From assembly GCF_023343835.1 (NCBI RefSeq), contig NC_064437.1:9575001-9639000 (forward strand): DNA of 64,000 bases, given 5' to 3'. Below the pieces are notes generated by a model. That model was given only the letters and a program-made list of their open reading frames with translations, ran no database searches and was not told the DNA's origin. Source of the stretch: Lagopus muta (Eukaryota > Chordata > Aves > Galliformes > Phasianidae). Shown here piece by piece: positions 62,440 through 64,000 of the stretch (its first letter is position 1; the number at the start of each line of letters is the position of its first letter). Made by a program: the position numbers and the translations under genes.

Positions 62440-62660
62440 TGGGAGCGCAGGGGTGTCCATGGGGTATGCATTGCAGGGATGCAGCATCCGTGTATGTAGT
62501 ATGTCCAAACCTGAGCAAGGGGTGTGCAGGTATGTGTGCACAGATGGGGAGCATGTGCTGGGATGTATGGATGTGCAGAGCGCTTGGGATGTGCAGGTAA
62601 GCATGGAAAGGACATGTGGAGGTGTGCACACGTGTGCACAGGGGTGCACAGCTCAGTGCA
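62440..62660. repeat. GTGTGCA-rich degenerate repeat tract
   Basis: Irregular units of the type GTGTGCA, GGTGTGCAGG and GTGCACAGGGG recur through this stretch. It resembles a decayed minisatellite and keeps frames open on the opposite strand. Confidence 0.6.
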
Positions 62661-64000
62661 AGGAGCTGTCGGTGCACTTCCATCTGCTCTGGGTGAATGC
62701 AGGGGCAAATGTCACTCGTGGCTGCTCTTGGTGCACAGTGTGTGCTCTGCAGCAGCTTGCGGGCTCTCGTGCAAGCAGGTGACTTGGGTGCACCCCGAGT
62801 CGTTCCTGGTGCCTCTCCCAGGAGCGGTGGCTCCAAGCCGTGACACACAGGCTGTCATTTTTCCGGCAGTTTCCCAGCCTGTCAGGCCAGTCGTGTTGGG
62901 TCTTGCTGTGATTTCCCGGATGGCTGCTTGGCACCTGCCTCTTCCCCATCCGGATGGGCCAGTTCCTGTGGCAACACATCAACTTGGCCCCTGCTCCTCT
63001 CCCTGGCTGTGTACTATGCTCTAGCATCCCATCTTAGTGCCCGTGTTGCCCAGCATGATGCCACAGCTGGGGGATGCTGGGGAGGCAGTAGGGGAATGGG
63101 ACCATGAGCACAGGTTCTGGGGAAGCAGTGAGTCATGGGAGGTGCAGGGAGAAACCCGCTGCTGCTCCAAGGGGTGGTTGGGGCAGCCAGACTGGCTCAG
63201 CGAGTCAGGCCCAGGCGGGCAGCGGGTGCCGTTTACTTGCCGCTGCAGCTGGAAGACGTGCTGGGAGGATCTGTGTTGCTCTTTAATGGGCATTGCCTGG
63301 TGCTGGAGCACAGGAGAGAAGTCTATAAGGAAGACGGGTTAGGAGCTGGATTGGGATGGCTGCGGGTGAGCTGCCCTGCACAAGAATGCTCGTTCTCTGG
63401 ACTTTTGGCCAAATTCTTTCCCTGGCTGGTGCTACCCCCCTGGCATCGCACAGGAAGTGTCCTCAATAGCCAAGGTGGCTGTTCTGGGAATGTCCCCTCC
63501 CAGGCTGTGCCAAGCTTTACCTCGGGGTCTTCTTCCTGAGCAAGTGAGGATGGACCCTGTTTGCTAGAGGAGGGATAGAGCCCTGTGGTGCCTGGAGTCT
63601 GAACCCAGGCGAGTTCAGCTCTCTATTCCAAACACTGTCTCTCCCATACCTGTCATTCTGTGGGGTTTATGAGCCCCAACTCCTGCTGGGAAGGCCCTCG
63701 GAACTGCATCCCACTGCATCCATAACCTCTCCCTGCCCAGCCCCCCATGGCCTGCCCGGCACCCCTTCCTTGCCAACATCAAGATGATGAGGATGCAGTT
63801 AGAGACCAAGACTTTGGGGCTACTGGTGAGCCTGGATGCGCTGGCAGAGTCAGGATGGAACCAGGCCGGCACAGGGCATAAGGGCCCCAACTAGCCTACA
63901 TCTGATTTCCCACATTGTCCCACCAAGGCCCTCACCTTAATAATAACTGAAGCTTGCCTGGAGCCAGCCAGGAAGAGTGGCCCCCCACCCCAACCTATCA

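Larger units (their letters stand above)
50781..64000. other. Non-coding 5' flank of KLF17; no gene recognised
   Basis: About 13 kb of G/C-rich sequence contains no exon that could be recognised on either strand. Human synteny would place SLC6A9 further along; none of its membrane-segment motifs was noticed. Several open frames over 240 codons exist but look like by-products of stop-poor G/C-rich DNA. Candidate regulatory segments, simple repeats and one CR1 scrap are listed separately. Confidence 0.6.

Noticed and set aside
50781..64000. SLC6A9 exons expected from human gene order
   Set aside because: No frame with neurotransmitter-transporter motifs was noticed; the gene is presumably beyond the right edge.

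Overview
The window looks like vertebrate nuclear DNA, most likely from a bird of the chicken/turkey group. The evidence is intron-containing genes with canonical GT..AG splice sites, several fragments of CR1 LINEs (the dominant avian retroposon), no recognisable SINEs, CpG-island promoters, and the gene order ERI3 - DMAP1 - KLF17. That order matches human chromosome 1p34. The species call is an inference.

Layout. (1) 1-11,047: the last intron of ERI3 (+ strand). It has no coding sequence but carries a dense series of AT-rich islands that look like conserved non-coding regulatory elements, separated by G/C-rich filler. (2) 11,048-12,565: the terminal coding exon of ERI3, its GC-rich 3' UTR and a poly(A) signal. 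(3) 12,566-17,255: the space between two convergent genes. (4) 17,256-about 43,300: DMAP1 on the - strand. Nine coding exons were read at base resolution; each exon length matches its codon count and all phases agree. There is also a probable 5' UTR exon and a CpG-island promoter. The expected last coding exon (the short basic/serine tail) was not found. (5) 43,670-44,690: two CR1 fragments lying tail to tail just upstream of the DMAP1 promoter. (6) 44,700-47,400: a spacer with a striking cluster of AP-1/NF-E2-type motifs. (7) 47,405-50,780: a complete three-exon group-1 Kruppel-like factor on the - strand, 407 residues, best assigned to KLF17 (the KLF4b/biklf/Neptune orthologue) by synteny and sequence. 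(8) 50,780-64,000: non-coding flank with a few candidate enhancers, including a pair of AGATAAG sites about 1.6 kb upstream of KLF17, plus low-complexity tracts and one CR1 scrap. The next gene expected from human synteny (SLC6A9) was not seen.

How the genes work. ERI3 is a DEDDh 3'-5' exoribonuclease-family protein. DMAP1 is a SANT-domain subunit of the TIP60/NuA4 and SRCAP chromatin complexes. KLF17 is a zinc-finger transcription factor. They are not a functional operon. The most interesting material is regulatory: the island cluster in the ERI3 intron, similar islands in the 9.3-kb DMAP1 intron, and the GATA and AP-1/NF-E2 motif clusters on both sides of KLF17. No prokaryotic features, CRISPR arrays, complete transposons or confident RNA genes were seen.
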